This document shows, piece by piece, positions 12,011-26,532 of a stretch of DNA of 64,000 bases. The notes beneath the pieces are model-generated. The model made no database searches, was not told the origin of the DNA, and worked only from the letters and a program-made list of their open reading frames with translations. A program made the translations under genes and the position numbers. Source of the stretch: Thamnaconus septentrionalis (lineage: Eukaryota > Chordata > Actinopteri > Tetraodontiformes > Monacanthidae); assembly GCA_009823395.1 (NCBI GenBank), contig CM020501.1, forward strand, positions 16,534,861 to 16,598,860, written 5' to 3'. Numbering within the stretch: position 1 is the first letter of the stretch; every line of letters starts with the position of its first letter.

Positions 12011-14823
12011 ACTCCGAGCCGTGTGTGAACTGCCGCGGAACATCCCACTAATCGGGCGGGCAGCGCCCTCGCTCTAGGAAGGGGACGGGGTGAGACGCGC
12101 GCACACACGTGCATGCGTACACGCATATAGCATGGGGTCACCTGTCCATTAAAAGACAATGGCAGCGATCCATCATGATAAGAGGCCGCCACGAACAATG
12201 ACATCTGGACTGGCCGCTGCCACTCGCTTAACTTTACGGCCAACAATTTATCGCAATACTTTAAGGCAACTTTTTTTTTAAATGTCCAGAGAAGAAACCC
12301 AGCTTTGCAAAAATGAAGATATTTGTTTCCCACCGCTACCCCTTTTTTCTCTCCCTCTTGCATTGCTCTTGGATGTCTCAAAGTGGCACATTGATATCCT
12401 ATAATTTGAGCGTCTTTGTTCTACTTCAGACGGGCTCTGCCCTTCACTGGAAGGCTGTCTGCTGTCTGCCCTCCAACGATTTCTATTCTTCTTCTTGTTC
12501 TTTTTTTCTTTTTTTTGCCCAAATCTGACCCAGCTGTGCTCTTTTGGGAGTCTTTCTAACTTTTAACCTTAAAAATTTAGAAGAATGAAAAAAAGGACAA
12601 TGTAACTAAAAACGTGCACCCTGAATGCACGTCTTTCAGCGGCAGCACATGCTGTGCGGTGTGAAGTCTCCCCAGCGGCTCTTTGTCAGGTGTATTTGTC
12701 ATACATTCTAATCGAGTGTGGAAACACTCATTTTGTCTCATCGACCAGGAGTCGTTCATTAAACTGACTCCTGAAGTGATTCGTTAGCGTGCTCGTCGGC
12801 AGCGCACCAGTAATAAGTGCCTGTTACCCAAAGGAGAGAGACTTGACAAAACTGCAAACATTAATTAACAATTTCCTAATCCTGCAGTACAGATGTGTGA
12901 GCTCAGGAATTTTTTTTTTTTTTTTCTCGGTTACACCAGACATTTCGTTTCCTCGTTTCTTGAAAATGAGAAGTGAAAAGTGAATTAGATAGTGACGATG
13001 CGATGCAGAGTGACAATACAGGAGATGGAGTCTAAACTGTGGGCTGACTTTACAAGTTTGCTCCCAGGAATCATCTTCTTTGGTGGTGCTGCAGTTGTGT
13101 GCAGAGCACCAACACCACTGCAGACAGCAAAAGCATTGAGGTTAATGTTAATTAATGCATACCCCCCACATGACCCCAGACCGAGCCAGTTATCTGCCAA
13201 AAGTAACTTTCATAATCCTCCCCTAAACTTTCAAACTAAGAGTTGACTTTACATTTTTGTAATTTGCAGGGTTTTTTTTTTTTTTTGTTTGTTTGTTTAA
13301 CCTTGGAAGAGACTTTTACCCAGTCCGATAAATCCATGTGAATATAGAGTGACGATCTGATTGATGATTTCCCTCTGGGAAAGATACCCTCTGTTATGTT
13401 GCATCATCATAAATATGACTTGTATTCTAATTCACAATGAAATAAAATACTATGTACACATGACTTCAGCCAATATCCTCAGTCATAAAAGTCTTCTGAA
13501 CCTTCTGTTTCTTCTTCTGCGTCTTGCACTGAACTGTGTTACTTTATTATGCAGGTTTGCACTTTGCTTGTTTTGAATCCCACTTTCATCCCAGCTTCTA
13601 TTATTGGTTTATCATCTTCTCCTGGGTGTTAATATTTCTTGAAAACCATTTTTTCCTCTGGTGCTTTTATTTGATGTGGATCTCTCAAGACCAAATTATG
13701 GGTTTCTGAATATGATTAAGAACTAAGCAAGTCCTACCCTTTTTTTGCTGCACATTATCACCTCTTCATATTCCACAAAATGTGAAACTTTGGAAAAAAA
13801 GAAAGTGTTGGATTGTCTTCCCTGGTGAAGTAGTGAACCTTTGTCTTTCGATCAAACTTCGCCTGGCAGCTTTTAAGCAGCGTAGTAGCGATACGTGCTT
13901 CACACAATCAAAACAGTGAATAGCACATCCCACATACTGTGTCCCTGTGTGCACAAATAGCAAAGTGGAAGACACGCAGATGGGCGTCCTTGATGAAATC
14001 ATAGTGAAACAACAGGGTACAGTACAGCAATGGGACAAAAAACAATGTTGAGTAAACGCATACATACAAGAAACTTACAGCTCATTAAATCTGTCAGGAT
14101 CCCCACGCAAGGCCACATCCGTCCAGCCGAGCCACCAGAAAGCATGACTCATTAAAACCAAATCCCACAGTAATGCAAATAGATTCTTTATGCAGTGGCA
14201 TAAAGCATAGGCCAATTGTATTGTGTTGTATTATATTGATTTGAATTATATTGTGTATGAGCCAGCACGACATTGGATGCACACCTTTTTTTTTTCTTCC
14301 GGAAATAAAGGTAGTTTAAAGGTGATGTTGAATAAACAAAGGGAGAAAAATACAAACACACAAACTGAGGAAAAAACACAGACAATACAACAGAAATACA
14401 ACATGTTCAATCAATTGTTCAGTTATGGCTGTGAACAATACACACAAAAGATGCGGGTGGACTCGCTTATGGAGGTGCCTTTGTGCGTGTTGTTTTTTTT
14501 TTTTTTAGATAATTAAAAATGGCTTTGTTTTATTAATGAGGATACATCAGGTGAAGAATCCACCAGCTCAGTCAACTGTGAGAGCCGGAGCAACTGCACT
14601 GTACAACCTGGAATGTTCCTTGTGTCCCTGCTCGGAGGCAGATGGTGAGGACCACTGTTGATGACACATCCACTGTTGGGATGGGCAGGACAAGCTATCA
14701 CTACCAGCCAATGAGATGCAACTTCAGTCGGGAGCTCCAGACTTGTCAGACAACCCACGGGACAGGTAGAACTTGCAAAATTTCTGTTTCTATTAATCAT
14801 AGAGCACCTAAGAATAATAACCC

Positions 14824-14990
14824 AAAATGTCAACGAGATTAACTCTACCTACAAAAAAAAAAAACCCTATTCTGTGAAATGTAACAATAACCTATTTTTC
14901 TATTTTCCATAGACTGTTGTCTAGCAGTGTGATCATTGGGTGGACTGTGATCCTCCGCCTATTTAATGTTTGACATTTTCAGTCCTGTGT
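14824..14990 (+). repeat. Dispersed repeat family Y, copy 1
   Basis: AAAATGTCAACGAGATTAAC through GTGATCATTGGGTGGACTGT lines up without reordering with 17041-17215. Identity looks roughly 70% by eye. No protein frame. Confidence 0.6.
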
Positions 14991-15857
14991 GTATTTGTCC
15001 ACGGACAAAGTTAGCATTTATAGGCTTTTTTCCCCCAACCAATCTCTTGTAAAGCTGGACAAATAGCTTATTTGTACATGTCGTAATTACGTACACTAAG
15101 TACAGACCAGGACAGAAATCATGTTCATCCATAACGTATCACTAATCCTCTCCCAATGGCATGCTTATGGGCCACATTCAATTTGCGGTTTTTCACTATT
15201 CGATGATCCTTGATGAACCCTACGAATGGCGCGAGGGACATCTACTGACTTAAACGTACACGTAACGTACGTAAAGCGTACATTTACATTGCGATATATT
15301 TGGTGGATATCGCACGAGGCTGGTAAGAGGCAAAGTTTAGAAGCTGTATCTTGGAAGGGATTCTGAAACGATCCTAACATAAAGCAAACATAAAGTCAGA
15401 CACTCTCTTGCATATTCATCCTCCGTTTTATGCCTCTTGTTCCTCATCAATAACCGCTATTCATCACTAAGCACGTGCGCTTGACAAACACAACCCTGGT
15501 GAACCCTGTACCCTCCCCCCACCCTCCCACCCCCTTCATAGCGCAGTCTGCTTTTTCCATTACCCAGTCTCGCCCGCCCATTAGCACCGCAAAGAAATTT
15601 ATGGGTGACGTTCTCGTGGAGGGCGGAGTCGTGGACGCAGGTACGGCATATAGCGCGACGATCGCGGCTCTGTCTGGCAGACTTCCGTGGCTAACTGCAT
15701 TAGTTCTGCCTCAGCGACATTTGGAGACCCCACAGAGGAAGAGACTTAGTCACAGTGAGCCACCCAGGAGAGATCAGCAGTGTTTACTCCTTAACGCAGT
15801 TTGTGGCTGTTCCGAGAGGATTCTGTGCAGTCATGGGTATTCCGAACCAGCGAGCAC

Positions 15858-15887
15858 AAACACACACACACACACACATACACACAC
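15858..15887. repeat. (CA)n microsatellite
   Basis: CA repeats with one TA break. Confidence 0.95.
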
Positions 15888-16255
15888 GGACGGCTCCTTA
15901 TCATCATTATTATCTCTGCGCCTGAGCAGGTGGGCTTTGTGAAGGAAGGGGAGTCGAGCCGAAAAAACGCGGTTATTCCTGAAACGGCTGCAATTTTGGC
16001 ACACAGAGGCGTGAGTTGGAGCGGCTGCCTGTGAATGATTTCTTTTTTTTTTGGTTTTGTTTTTTTCGGGGTAGATGATTAAGCTTTATTAGTGTGGGAC
16101 CAAAGAGCCCAAAGAGGCCTGACAGTCAGATGTCGCAGCGGCTGTTCCATGAAATTCAATGACTTCATAAGAAGGGCATGGTGGATTTTTGGGCTGGTGG
16201 GGGGCAATGGCTTTGTAAGAGGAGGGATAAAAAATGGGGTGCCGAGAGATAAAAG

Positions 16256-16256
<1 letters not shown>

Positions 16257-16299
<43 letters not shown>
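16257..16299. repeat. (GT)n microsatellite
   Basis: About 21 uninterrupted GT units. Confidence 0.97.
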
Positions 16300-16300
<1 letters not shown>

Positions 16301-17040
16301 CGTCTGGCCGGTGCGTAAACACTGGCGAAGGGAGTCTCGGTAAAATGTCACCAAGTCTTTCGACCTTGTTTGACAAATTAAGCATTGGCTAAATAAATCA
16401 GCCGGGATCAGGTCACCGCGGGGAGCGGCGCTTAAGCACATTATAAAAAGGCCAAACACATTTTCTCGTCCCTCGTCCGTTTAATGGAGCTCAGCGTGGC
16501 GGGGCTCCGCACTTTGACTAGTGAGTGGGAAAACGAAACCGACCAGGAACGGCACCAACCGTGTCGGTCCCCTCACGGCTAGTTGTCATCCAGTACTGCA
16601 CTTCTGGTAAAGGGACTGAAGCAGCTCTAGGTGGGGAGCATGATGGAACTGAAGAACTAGTCTTGTCTCACACAGACTCGGGTCTTTCTGCGTGGTGACT
16701 TCCTGCAGCTGAGAATCCTGAGTGCAGGATCAGTGGTGCTAGAAAACGGATTGATACACCATCAAATTACCCCAAATTACATGGATGGATCACTGACATC
16801 TATTGATTATTAATCCCACGTATCAAAAAAAATGAGAATGCAACCGACGTGTTGTGCTTTTAAATGCAGGTTGGGGAAAAAAGGTCCCAAAAATGCAAGC
16901 GTTAGCACACAGGGATATGGGAAGTGAGGGGGACGTGTCATACCCCGTCAGTGACAAAACCCTGGTGACGGGTCGAAACAAGAACGTGCAGATTTGCTGC
17001 ATCTGAGAAAATAAATGTAAAAAGAAACAAAAAATATCAC

Positions 17041-17215
17041 AAAGTGTCAACAAGATTAACTCAACTGCAAAAATCCAATTTTAGCACAATGTAACAACTC
17101 TCTAATTTCATTTTTTTTGTTGTTTTTTTTCCATTCGTTGATGTCGAGCAATGTAATCACTGAGTGTACTGTGATCAGCAGCTTATTTACAGTTTGACTT
17201 TTGTGATCCTGTTTT
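17041..17215 (+). repeat. Dispersed repeat family Y, copy 2
   Basis: AAAGTGTCAACAAGATTAAC through GTAATCACTGAGTGTACTGT matches copy 1, 2.2 kb away in direct orientation. Confidence 0.6.
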
Positions 17216-17705
17216 TCTCACAGATTTTTTTTTTCTTGGAATGTAACCACTTACTAAATTTGTCAAAATCCTGATTTAAAAAAAATAAATAAATAAATAA
17301 AAGTCGATTGCACACATTATCATGTGGCAAGTGTAAATACATTTAATGGCTGTGGAAGGAAGGAGGTTTCAAGTTTTTCCGACAGTATCTGGTTCCTTTT
17401 TTTCTATTCTTTTTCTTTTTCTCTTTGTTGGAAAGGGCCGCTGCCGTCTTAACCTGGAACACACTCTTCTCTCGGCTACAGCAACTCTACCAACACACTA
17501 ACTACAGCGCTTCCTCCGCTTGTTACCTCTTTCATTTCTGAAATATGTATTTGATGTGTTCATTAAAAAAGAAGAGGGGTAAAATAAGTAATTTTTTCCA
17601 CCAGGTTCTGAATCGTTCACTTTTCTCCAGTGTGTTGCAGCCTTGAGTGAAGCAGGAGTCCCTTTTAAAGATTGTCGCGGACTTGAACTCGGTACTCAAA
17701 CTTGT

Positions 17706-17707
<2 letters not shown>

Positions 17708-17776
<69 letters not shown>
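17708..17776. repeat. (CT)n microsatellite
   Basis: More than 30 CT units; mirror-symmetric and triplex-prone. Confidence 0.97.
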
Positions 17777-17779
<3 letters not shown>

Positions 17780-18889
17780 TTAACCCGGTAGGTTTAACAA
17801 GAATGACTCGCTCCTCCAAACTTTTTTTTTCTTCCCCTCTGCCCTCCCCTCAAACAGCAATGTATCATTACTTTGACTTCACCACCCAGAACACCTTCTT
17901 AGCAAAATTTCTCAACTTTCTCTGAGAGGAATATGAATACGGTTATTCCCTGTGTGTGGAATATTAACGCGAGGACATCCACTGAGGAAAAAAAAAAGTT
18001 GAGAGACTTTGAAAAAAGTAACAGAAAAAAGTGAGGTGATCACTTCAAGTTGTAATTTATTCCTACGTCTGGTTTAACCTTCTCTCTCTTTTTGTTTTAA
18101 GAAGAAAGCAGTGTCAGTTATTTTTGAAAAGAGTTAATCATTTATGATAGATAGATATATAGATAGACTGTTGTTTTTACACTGATCACTGCAGAAATGG
18201 GGACAATTTGAATGGTCACCTTGGACTGGGGACATTATAATGGGCTCATTTTTCTCGTTTGTCAGTAATTTGACAGATTTATTGTTAATTTAACAAAGTA
18301 CGAGAAGGTTAACAATGATGAAAGGAGACGTAAGCTGTTGTTGCATGTGTAAAGGTAAATCTCTTCCCTCTACTTGTGTCTTTTGTCATCTCCTTGTCTC
18401 CCACTGTTTGTCCTTGCAAGCGGTGAGACCAAGTAATCGCGTTGAAAAGCCAAAATAGGATGCTACACGACAACAACTGAATCAATAAGTTTCCATGGCC
18501 TGGAATCGGGACTTTTGCTGGTAAACCACCAAAACATGCCTGATCACATAGCCCAAAATATCTGCTACCAACTGGAACAGTGAAACATAAATGGTCCTGG
18601 TCCCAGACCTTATAATAAGAATATTGAATATTAATGGCTCCTCCCTTGATATATACCTCCCAGGCTAAGATGTTGCTCAATGCCAGGTGTTGCGCCAAAA
18701 GAATGGCGCCACCTGAGCTATGGGGGGGGGGGGTCAATCCAAAAGAATCCCACAGCATGCCGTGGTGAGAGGCGAGGAGGCAGCCAACGTGTGCACGAGC
18801 GGCGCCCACTTTGAAAACGACATCGTAAATTATGCACAATCGGCGTCCTCATCTCTCCAGTTGGTGGGGAAAGTGCGCTCAACTTCAGA

Positions 18890-18892
<3 letters not shown>

Positions 18893-18931
<39 letters not shown>
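18893..18931. repeat. (CA)n microsatellite
   Basis: About 19 CA units. Confidence 0.97.
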
Positions 18932-18934
<3 letters not shown>

Positions 18935-19287
18935 ACGAGCCACTTTCCCACAGCTTCTCTTCCTTTATCTAATCTGTGTTTTATTGAATATGGTAATTAT
19001 AATGAAAGGGCCTATCTTGCACTTGGTTTAATTTGTTTTTGTGCCTTTTTTTCCTGCACCCATACTCACTGCCTCCCTCCCCCTCTTGTGTGCGTATGTG
19101 TGTGTGTGTGTGTGCTCATGCATTTGAGATTCGAGGCAGCGCGCGCGCTAATGAGCGCGCATGTGTTTGTGTATGAGACGACAAGTGCCCGGCTTTGACA
19201 CACAGCGCTACAGTGGGACCTTGCTAATAAGGAAATGAGACATGGCTGCTGATGTCACTGAGGTGTAACTGTGACTCGGGGGTGCTT

Positions 19288-19288
<1 letters not shown>

Positions 19289-19320
<32 letters not shown>
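19289..19320. repeat. (CA)n microsatellite
   Basis: Sixteen CA units, followed by CACGCA variants. Confidence 0.96.
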
Positions 19321-19322
<2 letters not shown>

Positions 19323-19700
19323 CACACGCACACGCACACAAGCTAAAACATCAACAGAATTCTTCCAGCCCCGGGCCTTGGGAGGGTTCAGAGGGGATTA
19401 AATACAACATGTAACCTTGGAGACCTGCCTCTGGTTTGGCGGAAATGTGTTTTTTTTTTCCCCCTGCTCTCTCGCGGCTCCTCTAGGCTTGTTTGTTGTT
19501 TGTGCGCTTTCGTGTTCTGTCGATAAAACCTTAAATGCTTGATTATGCTTTAAACGCTGCAGGATTTTCGCTGCCGCCCGGCTTTCCGACACGTTTCGCT
19601 CTCTCTCCGCCTTTTTTCTTTCCCTCCACGGCCGTCGGCCTGAGGAGGATGGCAAGCAAATTAATTTTCATTTTGCAGCCTTCTATTTATTTATTTCAAA

Positions 19701-19702
19701 AG

Positions 19703-19777
<75 letters not shown>
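19701..19777. repeat. A-run plus (AT)n microsatellite
   Basis: An A-run followed by about 30 AT units. Confidence 0.97.
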
Positions 19778-19779
<2 letters not shown>

Positions 19780-22059
19780 CAAGGGGAATCTTCAAACACC
19801 TCCTTGAAGATCCCCGACCTGACGGTGTCCTGTGTGTATTTTAGCTGTCAGATAAATAAGCAGACGCTGGGCGGGAGAGGCGGAGCCTCCTGCTGAGTCC
19901 TCGGGGGCAAATCTGTGATTTGACGCCAGGCCCGGGAAGATTTGCTTCAGAATATCCCCTTTTTTTCCCAGCGCCCATTGTGCTAAATTGTAGCAGTGCA
20001 AAGTTATGATTTATTCACATTACCGTCGTGTTTGACTTGCAGGTCAACGCCGGCCTGAACCAATACCCTTCTTTTGTCCAAAAAAAAAGAAAGAATCTGT
20101 GGGAGCAAAAAACTACTACGTTTTTACAAAAACTAAGCAGCAGTCGGGTTTGGGCGAGCGCGCTCGGCTGTGCGAAATGATTCAAGCGGAGCCCGACGAC
20201 GGGATCCTCCCGAGCAGCCGGGCCGATCGCGCGCTGTTTGTTTACGTCGCGCCACAGGTGCGTGGCAGATTGTACACAATGATTCAACGCTGGCAACAGA
20301 TTGCGGCGCCTGCTCCCGATGTTTTATCCACGAGCGTGTTTCCTCTCTTCCTTTCTTATTCTTTTTTCAAATTTTGTTTTCACGTTTGTTTCCTTCCTCT
20401 CCATTTCCCTTCCACTTTCCAGCGAGCGCCAAGCCGCCTCTGATCTGAGCCACCGTGTCTCCTCTTGGCTCGACGAGACCCGCAGGTGGTGCAGCAGACC
20501 CACGTGTCGCCGCCGCGCGACAGCCGCTACGTTTGGTTAAGTGTGGTTAAGCGTGGGTTGCATCGAAAATATAATTATTATCTGGTTTGTTTTGGGTTTT
20601 TTTGTAAGCCGAGTTTAAATTACTTTCAAAGGCTTGATGCTGTAAAAGCTTTGTGAACGGTTGTGTTTGTTTAATCCAAAGACGTGTCATGTGACTCTGG
20701 GGGCCTTTCACACTGCCTCACTGTCGCACCAGGTCATTTTTCCTCACGGTGCAGTTGGTTCGGAAAGGTGTGAGTCGGCCAGTGGCACTTTTTTTTTGTG
20801 GAAACCACTTCATACCTCTTTCAAACAAAAAACAATCCCTGCCACGGTTTGTTTCTGCTCAGACTGAAGTTTCCACTGGTGCTTTTCCATGAAATTTCAA
20901 AGCTAATTTAAAGTGAACTAAATGAAAAAGTTAAAAAGGTGGCCACTTTTTTCTTGTTTGCATTAAGTGATTTGATGCAGGAGTAGAGTCCGGTTTCTGT
21001 GCAACAGGTTCCAGGACATCTGTGACATCTGGTTTGTTTTCTTCAACGGCGAAGTGCAAGAAGGAACCACAGTGGCTGAAAACAGCAGCTGTTGAAACAT
21101 TTCTTGCCTTTGATCCAGAACTTCAAGGTTCCTTTAAAAGGAGAGCCGTGAGCCTTTCTGAGACAACGCCTCAAATTTTCGCCATCTTTACAGCCGATCG
21201 TGACGACGGTTTTGAAATGGGTTTTCAGGGTTCGTATCCAGGTTCCTCGATGAGGCCTCAATTTGCAGATTTCAAGGTATCTCGTAAATTCAGTCTTTAG
21301 AAAAGTAGCAGACTCCCACAGCCTGAGAACTGCATACAAATTATAAAATTAATCGGCAAAACATTTCTCGCTAAAGCGGATTATTTTTAAATGCATAATA
21401 ATCAAATCCTTGGTTTGTTTTTTACAGATACTTCTGGTTCATTGTGACTGACAGAGTCACTTCCTTCCCCTTCCTCCATCCACTTGTTCAGAGGAAGCTC
21501 TCGCCGGGTGCTCTTCCTCCTGTCAGACGGCAAATTAATGCGCCCTGCCCTCTGCGCCGTGATTGCAACGCAAACACAACGCACTGCCGAGCAAAGAGGC
21601 GGCTTTGATCTCCCCTCGGCATTTGTTAACATAACAATGGTGGTTTGGAATTTAAATAAATATATATTTAAATAAATACATACACGTGCTCCTTCGCTGC
21701 CCTTGCCTAATACCCCCTTCTGTAAGCACTTCTCCATCAAAGAGCCACGGCGGGAAACCTTCAGCAAGGCGGGAGAATGAACTCGGAGCCCCCGAACCAC
21801 AAAACCCAGGCAGAATTACCCTCCGCTGCTAAACAACATTGACTCTTGCATTTGTAAATGCAGGATGTTTTTTTTTGTTTTTTTCTCACTGGAGGGCAAA
21901 CGGTGCACTCGTAGCACATCGAGGCTGAGAGCTGTTTCTGAGATTTTAATTCCATTGTATGTTTTCTCCCTCCTAAGTGAGATTTAATTGTAGTCGCTTG
22001 AAAAAATGAAAAAAAAAGAAAAATAGCCAGAGAGGGGCCTTTTTGTAGCGCAACAATGG

Positions 22060-22210
22060 AAGCGGGCGGCAGAGGTAAACAAAGCTGAAGCGCGATTCGC
22101 CCTCCGGATAATAGCTATTTGCTTACCAAATTAAATGAAAAATCACTCGAAATTGGCGCTTGAAAAGGAGTCCGATTCGGCAGGCAATTAGCTTAGCTTA
22201 GCACAGAAAG
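22060..22210. promoter_or_regulatory. Candidate conserved noncoding element
   Basis: Low-repeat, mixed-composition block with CCAAATTAAATGAAAAATC and CAGGCAATTAGC motifs between T/A-runs. Enhancer-like by composition only. Confidence 0.2.
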
Positions 22211-25200
22211 GGAATGAAAGCAGAGAGCCGCCCTCGCGCAAAAAAAAACAAACAAACAAACAGGGAGCAAGATCTTTGAAGGCCCGAGGGACAATATCTG
22301 CCGCTTATCTGGTCGCAGAGCAGCAGCAGCAGCAGCGGCGGCGGAGTAGTCAGGTTTTTTGGGTTTTTTTTCCTCCTTCCTCGAGCGCTCTGCCTGTCCT
22401 TCATCTCTGTCATATTAGGATACGCTTCCATAATATTGAATCAAGGCGGCCTCGAGAACAGACCATCATATCATTTCATGCTTCACACGTGATTTGCGCC
22501 CCCACCTGCAAACGCCACACATGTTTTTTTTACGCTCCGGGCAATTTATTTCAGGTAGCGGGCGCCACAATTACTTTACGCCGGGTGGCGCCTGGAAGCA
22601 CCGTTTGCAGACAGTGACAGAGTAGCTCACGCCGCCACCGCTGCCGTCGCTGCATCTCTGATGAGGTGCAGACAGTGCAAGACACCAGGCCGTTTTTAGT
22701 GCACTTCAAAAAAAAAGGTGGTGTTGGTTGATGTATTCTTGAAAGATATTTTTTTTCCTCCGGGGTCAAGTTTCACGCTAACTTATGCTAATTGGCCATA
22801 AGTGAAGAGCTGCCAGAAAGGAAAGGGGAAAAAAAAGTTGTGAGGTCCAAATAAATTTAATGGGATAGTTTTTAAATTGCACCCATTTGCAAACCACCAT
22901 GATGTCCACAGTGGCTCTACTGGTGTTTTCTGCTTTTATGGCCCAAACAGCGAAACTATGGGACTAATTGGACTCCTTCTGTGAAACTGCAATGGTGCCT
23001 GTAGGCAAAAGTTCAATATTTTGGTAAACAATTTCTGATTTGATCAGAAATGTATGTTTTCAATATCACTGTCTTTCAGCCTTATGAATAAAAAATCCCA
23101 TGCGGTCCCATATATCAGTGGAGGATATTCCCCTCCATGAACTCGGCCTTATATAAATTATGTAAGACCTTGGTTTCATCATGGCTTGACGTGACTCACA
23201 GTGTAAAAAAAAAAAAAAAAACAATCTCGGCCCAACGGCTCGTTTCAGAATTCCAACAGTAGCGGGCTCTCTCAGCGAAGCACATTGTCTTTGGTGCAGC
23301 ACGCAGAGTCTTTGATCATCGCCGAGGTTTTAGGGTTACATCACATCTGACAGGATCAACAGGATCACATCATCAATTGAGCGCCTCTGTTTTTTTTGGG
23401 GCTTTTTTTTTTTTTTTTTTGATGACTAAGTAACAAGTAAGTAGCCGGGGCTAACGCTCCGAACTTTGAACACAGACATTTTTTTTTTTTTTTTTCCTTT
23501 CATGAAAGAAAAAGTTTGGGGAACAAAGTTCAGAATGAGTGCGTAGGTTTCCCTTTGATCTTTTCGCCATATCACATTCATAAGACGGGGCTGCGTGCCC
23601 GCTGATTTGATATTCCTATTTGATCTAATAAATCCCCCCCGACTCGCCATGAAAGCTGCAGTGCAGTCACTGACTGGTCGCTGTGCGGCTCATAAACAGA
23701 GCTTTGCGTGCGTCTGGAAGTGAATGAGGGGGTTGGAAAGTCAACCGCGGTGGAAGTGGACGGCACTGTTTGTGGCGCCAGAGTCACGAGGTGATTGTCC
23801 CCTGGCCATTAGAACATACTTCTGGCAGGTTACTGGAGCAAAAAATATCCCTATTGCCCTGCAACACTTGCAGCCGAGTGTATCTGCAATAACATAAAAT
23901 AGCAACGTACCATAAAACCAAAGATAACATTTTGTCTATTCAGGACATTTTTACATTCATTCACATTATCCCAACAGTGGTCCCATTTTTATTGGCTTGA
24001 GGAACTCTTGGGGTTAGCTCGAAAATCAGACGTGACATCAGGTCTGTGTAAAAAGATGTTGTAACCAGATAGTGGGGCAATAATATTGATCATGTATGCA
24101 GGGATATTAATATCCTTTTTTTTTTTCCTCGTGCTCACGTGAACACTATACTTTATAAGAGGATTAAAACTACTGTAAAGGACGCGTGAACGTATTTGGT
24201 GAAGATCCAGGAAGTGACTGCGGCTGCATCCTTTCCAGGAAAAGATCTTTTGAGGTGGGAAAAGGTTCGTATCAAATTCACTTTCTGTTTTTATGATCTG
24301 ATGAATGAAAGAGAAAAAGCAATCATTTGCTAACACTTATGACACCAGGTGAAGTGCAGCATAATCAGCAGTGCGCTCTAATGTGGTCATTATTTATTTT
24401 ATTTTTCCCTGCTCCACTTTCAAAGACCAGACAATAATGATGTTGATTTTATCTCCAAACTCTCAACACGACGCTCCATTTACAGATTTTTTTTTTCCTC
24501 CTCTGCCTCAAGGTCAGACGGCTCTCTGAAATCTGGAAGCTTGATAAAAAGTCAAACGGCTCTCATTAGCAATCCAAATAGGCTTGATTTTTGTAAACTG
24601 CGTGTCATGCTGTTTCGCTTCAAAAGTGTGACAAAGTTATTTTGGTTCGGAAGTTTTGCTCTCCAGCGCCGTCTGGAAGCCTGCCGTGCAGCTTTCCCTC
24701 CGCCGTACATGCTTTGCATCGTCCAGTTTGATTGCAATCAGCAACAAAAAACATCTTCCCTCATGCGTCTGCATAGCGTCAAATGAGTGATGCGTGTCAG
24801 GAGGGGTGGAGCCGATGAGCCCTGATGAAATCAATAGTGCTGATTGGTTGGAAGATAATCAGGCCCCATGTTTGGAAGTGACAGTTTCACTTACAGCTGC
24901 TTCACCCAGATGTGTTTTTCGTTTTAATGGAAGCCAGATGGGACGTTTTCCTGTAACCTTTGGATTTTTCTCACGTCAAAGACGATGCGTCAAACGTTAC
25001 CAAAAAAGAGGCAAAACGGGGAAAGACGACTGGAGTAGATGGTGTGAAATTGAAGCAGGAGTCCGGTATCTGTCACTGCTCATCAAGGTGGCCGCCAGAG
25101 CCTGAGGCTTCCTGTTTGGCCGCCCAACGCCACAACATGACGACCGCTGTTAGCGGCAGCAATATACAAAGTTCCTGCCAAAACCAGCCAGAGGTGAAGT

Positions 25201-25577
25201 TGCACCACCCTGTCCACAGAGAAGAAGCTCTTTAGCGCCTCAAGCTGCTGCTGCTGCTGCTTCTGCTGCAGCATCCACGCTAATCTCTTAAGCCGCCAAC
25301 CATTGTTCACGGCTCATGGCGGCATCTTCTTCTGTGGTTTTCCAGAGCTGCGCGGCGCTGTCGCTTCTTGCTCTCCTCGCAACTTGACCTTTCTCATCCC
25401 CGCCGCCTCTTTATCCAGAAAGAAAGCTGGAATTCATGAATATTTAAGTCACCGGCTGCCGTCGTGTCTTCTCTCGTGGTCGTCGTCTTTGGTTTATTTC
25501 AGGTCAGGTCGCTTCTTGTTTGCCTGATAAATAAACCTACTTATTCACAGACATATATTTATGGTCTTCTTCGTTTG

Positions 25578-25607
25578 TGTGTGGGTGTGTGTGTGTGTGT
25601 GTGTGTT
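25578..25607. repeat. (GT)n microsatellite
   Basis: GT repeats with one GG break. Confidence 0.93.
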
Positions 25608-26177
25608 TGTAGTTAGTTACGGAGAACTGAACCCCTCTCATACCTGTCACCTGTCTGTCATGAAATGTGATTAGTTGTAGAAGTAAGTCATCAGTAGCTC
25701 GTCTTTTATAAGAGCAACATTTTCTGAGAAGTTGGCCAGAAAGTGTATTGGCTGGAGGACATGTGGAAAATCGCTTCTGATTAAAAATGCTTTCTGTTGG
25801 AGGTTGGCAAGACGGATGAGTGAGATCCGAAAGCGGACACCTGAGTGATCCGGCTGCCTTTCATAGCTAATCAAAGATGTGTCTCGATGTGCGTGTGTGT
25901 GTGTGTTGAGTGTGCGGCGGCGGCGGCGGCGGCCTCTATCCTCTGTTGACCTATACCCCGGCTCCGCCCCTAATCCCCGGCAGACGACCTCCGTCTCACC
26001 TGCCATCCCTCAGTCTGACAGCCAGACAGGCGGTGACGGGGGAGGAGAGAGGTGAGTCGGAATCAGAGGAGGAAGAGAGCGAGGGACGGCCGCGGGGGCG
26101 ATCGAGAGGGAGTCGGCAGAAGCTGATGCATCGACGGGGGGGCGGCCTCCCCTTTCAGGGACCAGCTGCTCTCTCCC

Positions 26178-26180
<3 letters not shown>

Positions 26181-26238
<58 letters not shown>
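26181..26238. repeat. (GA)n microsatellite
   Basis: 29 GA units inside a CpG-rich block that also has (CGG)n at about 25915. Confidence 0.97.
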
Positions 26239-26240
<2 letters not shown>

Positions 26241-26492
26241 CTTGCCCTCGTGTCTCACTTGGCATCCCAGCACCTGCACCTGCGGGTATGGGTGTGTGTG
26301 TGTGGGGGGAGGAGGGGTGAGGACAGAGGGTGAGGGACGGGGGGGGAGGCATCAGATAAGGTCGGTCTCCGGAGGCAAGCGGCTTTGTTGTTACACCAGC
26401 CTACAGCAGACCTTTAAGCCCCCGCCAGCCCCTCTCCGTCTGCCTGACACGTCTCCTTGAAACGAATGCCAAGCTTTGACTCAGCAACTCCT

Positions 26493-26494
<2 letters not shown>

Positions 26495-26530
<36 letters not shown>
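26495..26530. repeat. (CT)n microsatellite
   Basis: About 17 CT units, 260 bp from the (GA)n tract and complementary to it, so the two could pair. Confidence 0.96.

Positions 26531-26532
<2 letters not shown>

Noticed and set aside
16944..16972. Inverted repeat CCCGTCA...TGACGGG as a hairpin RNA
   Set aside because: Only 7 bp per arm; expected by chance in this much sequence.
24794..25105. 103-codon plus-strand open frame
   Set aside because: No recognisable domain, no splice or promoter context; length is within chance expectation for 64 kb.
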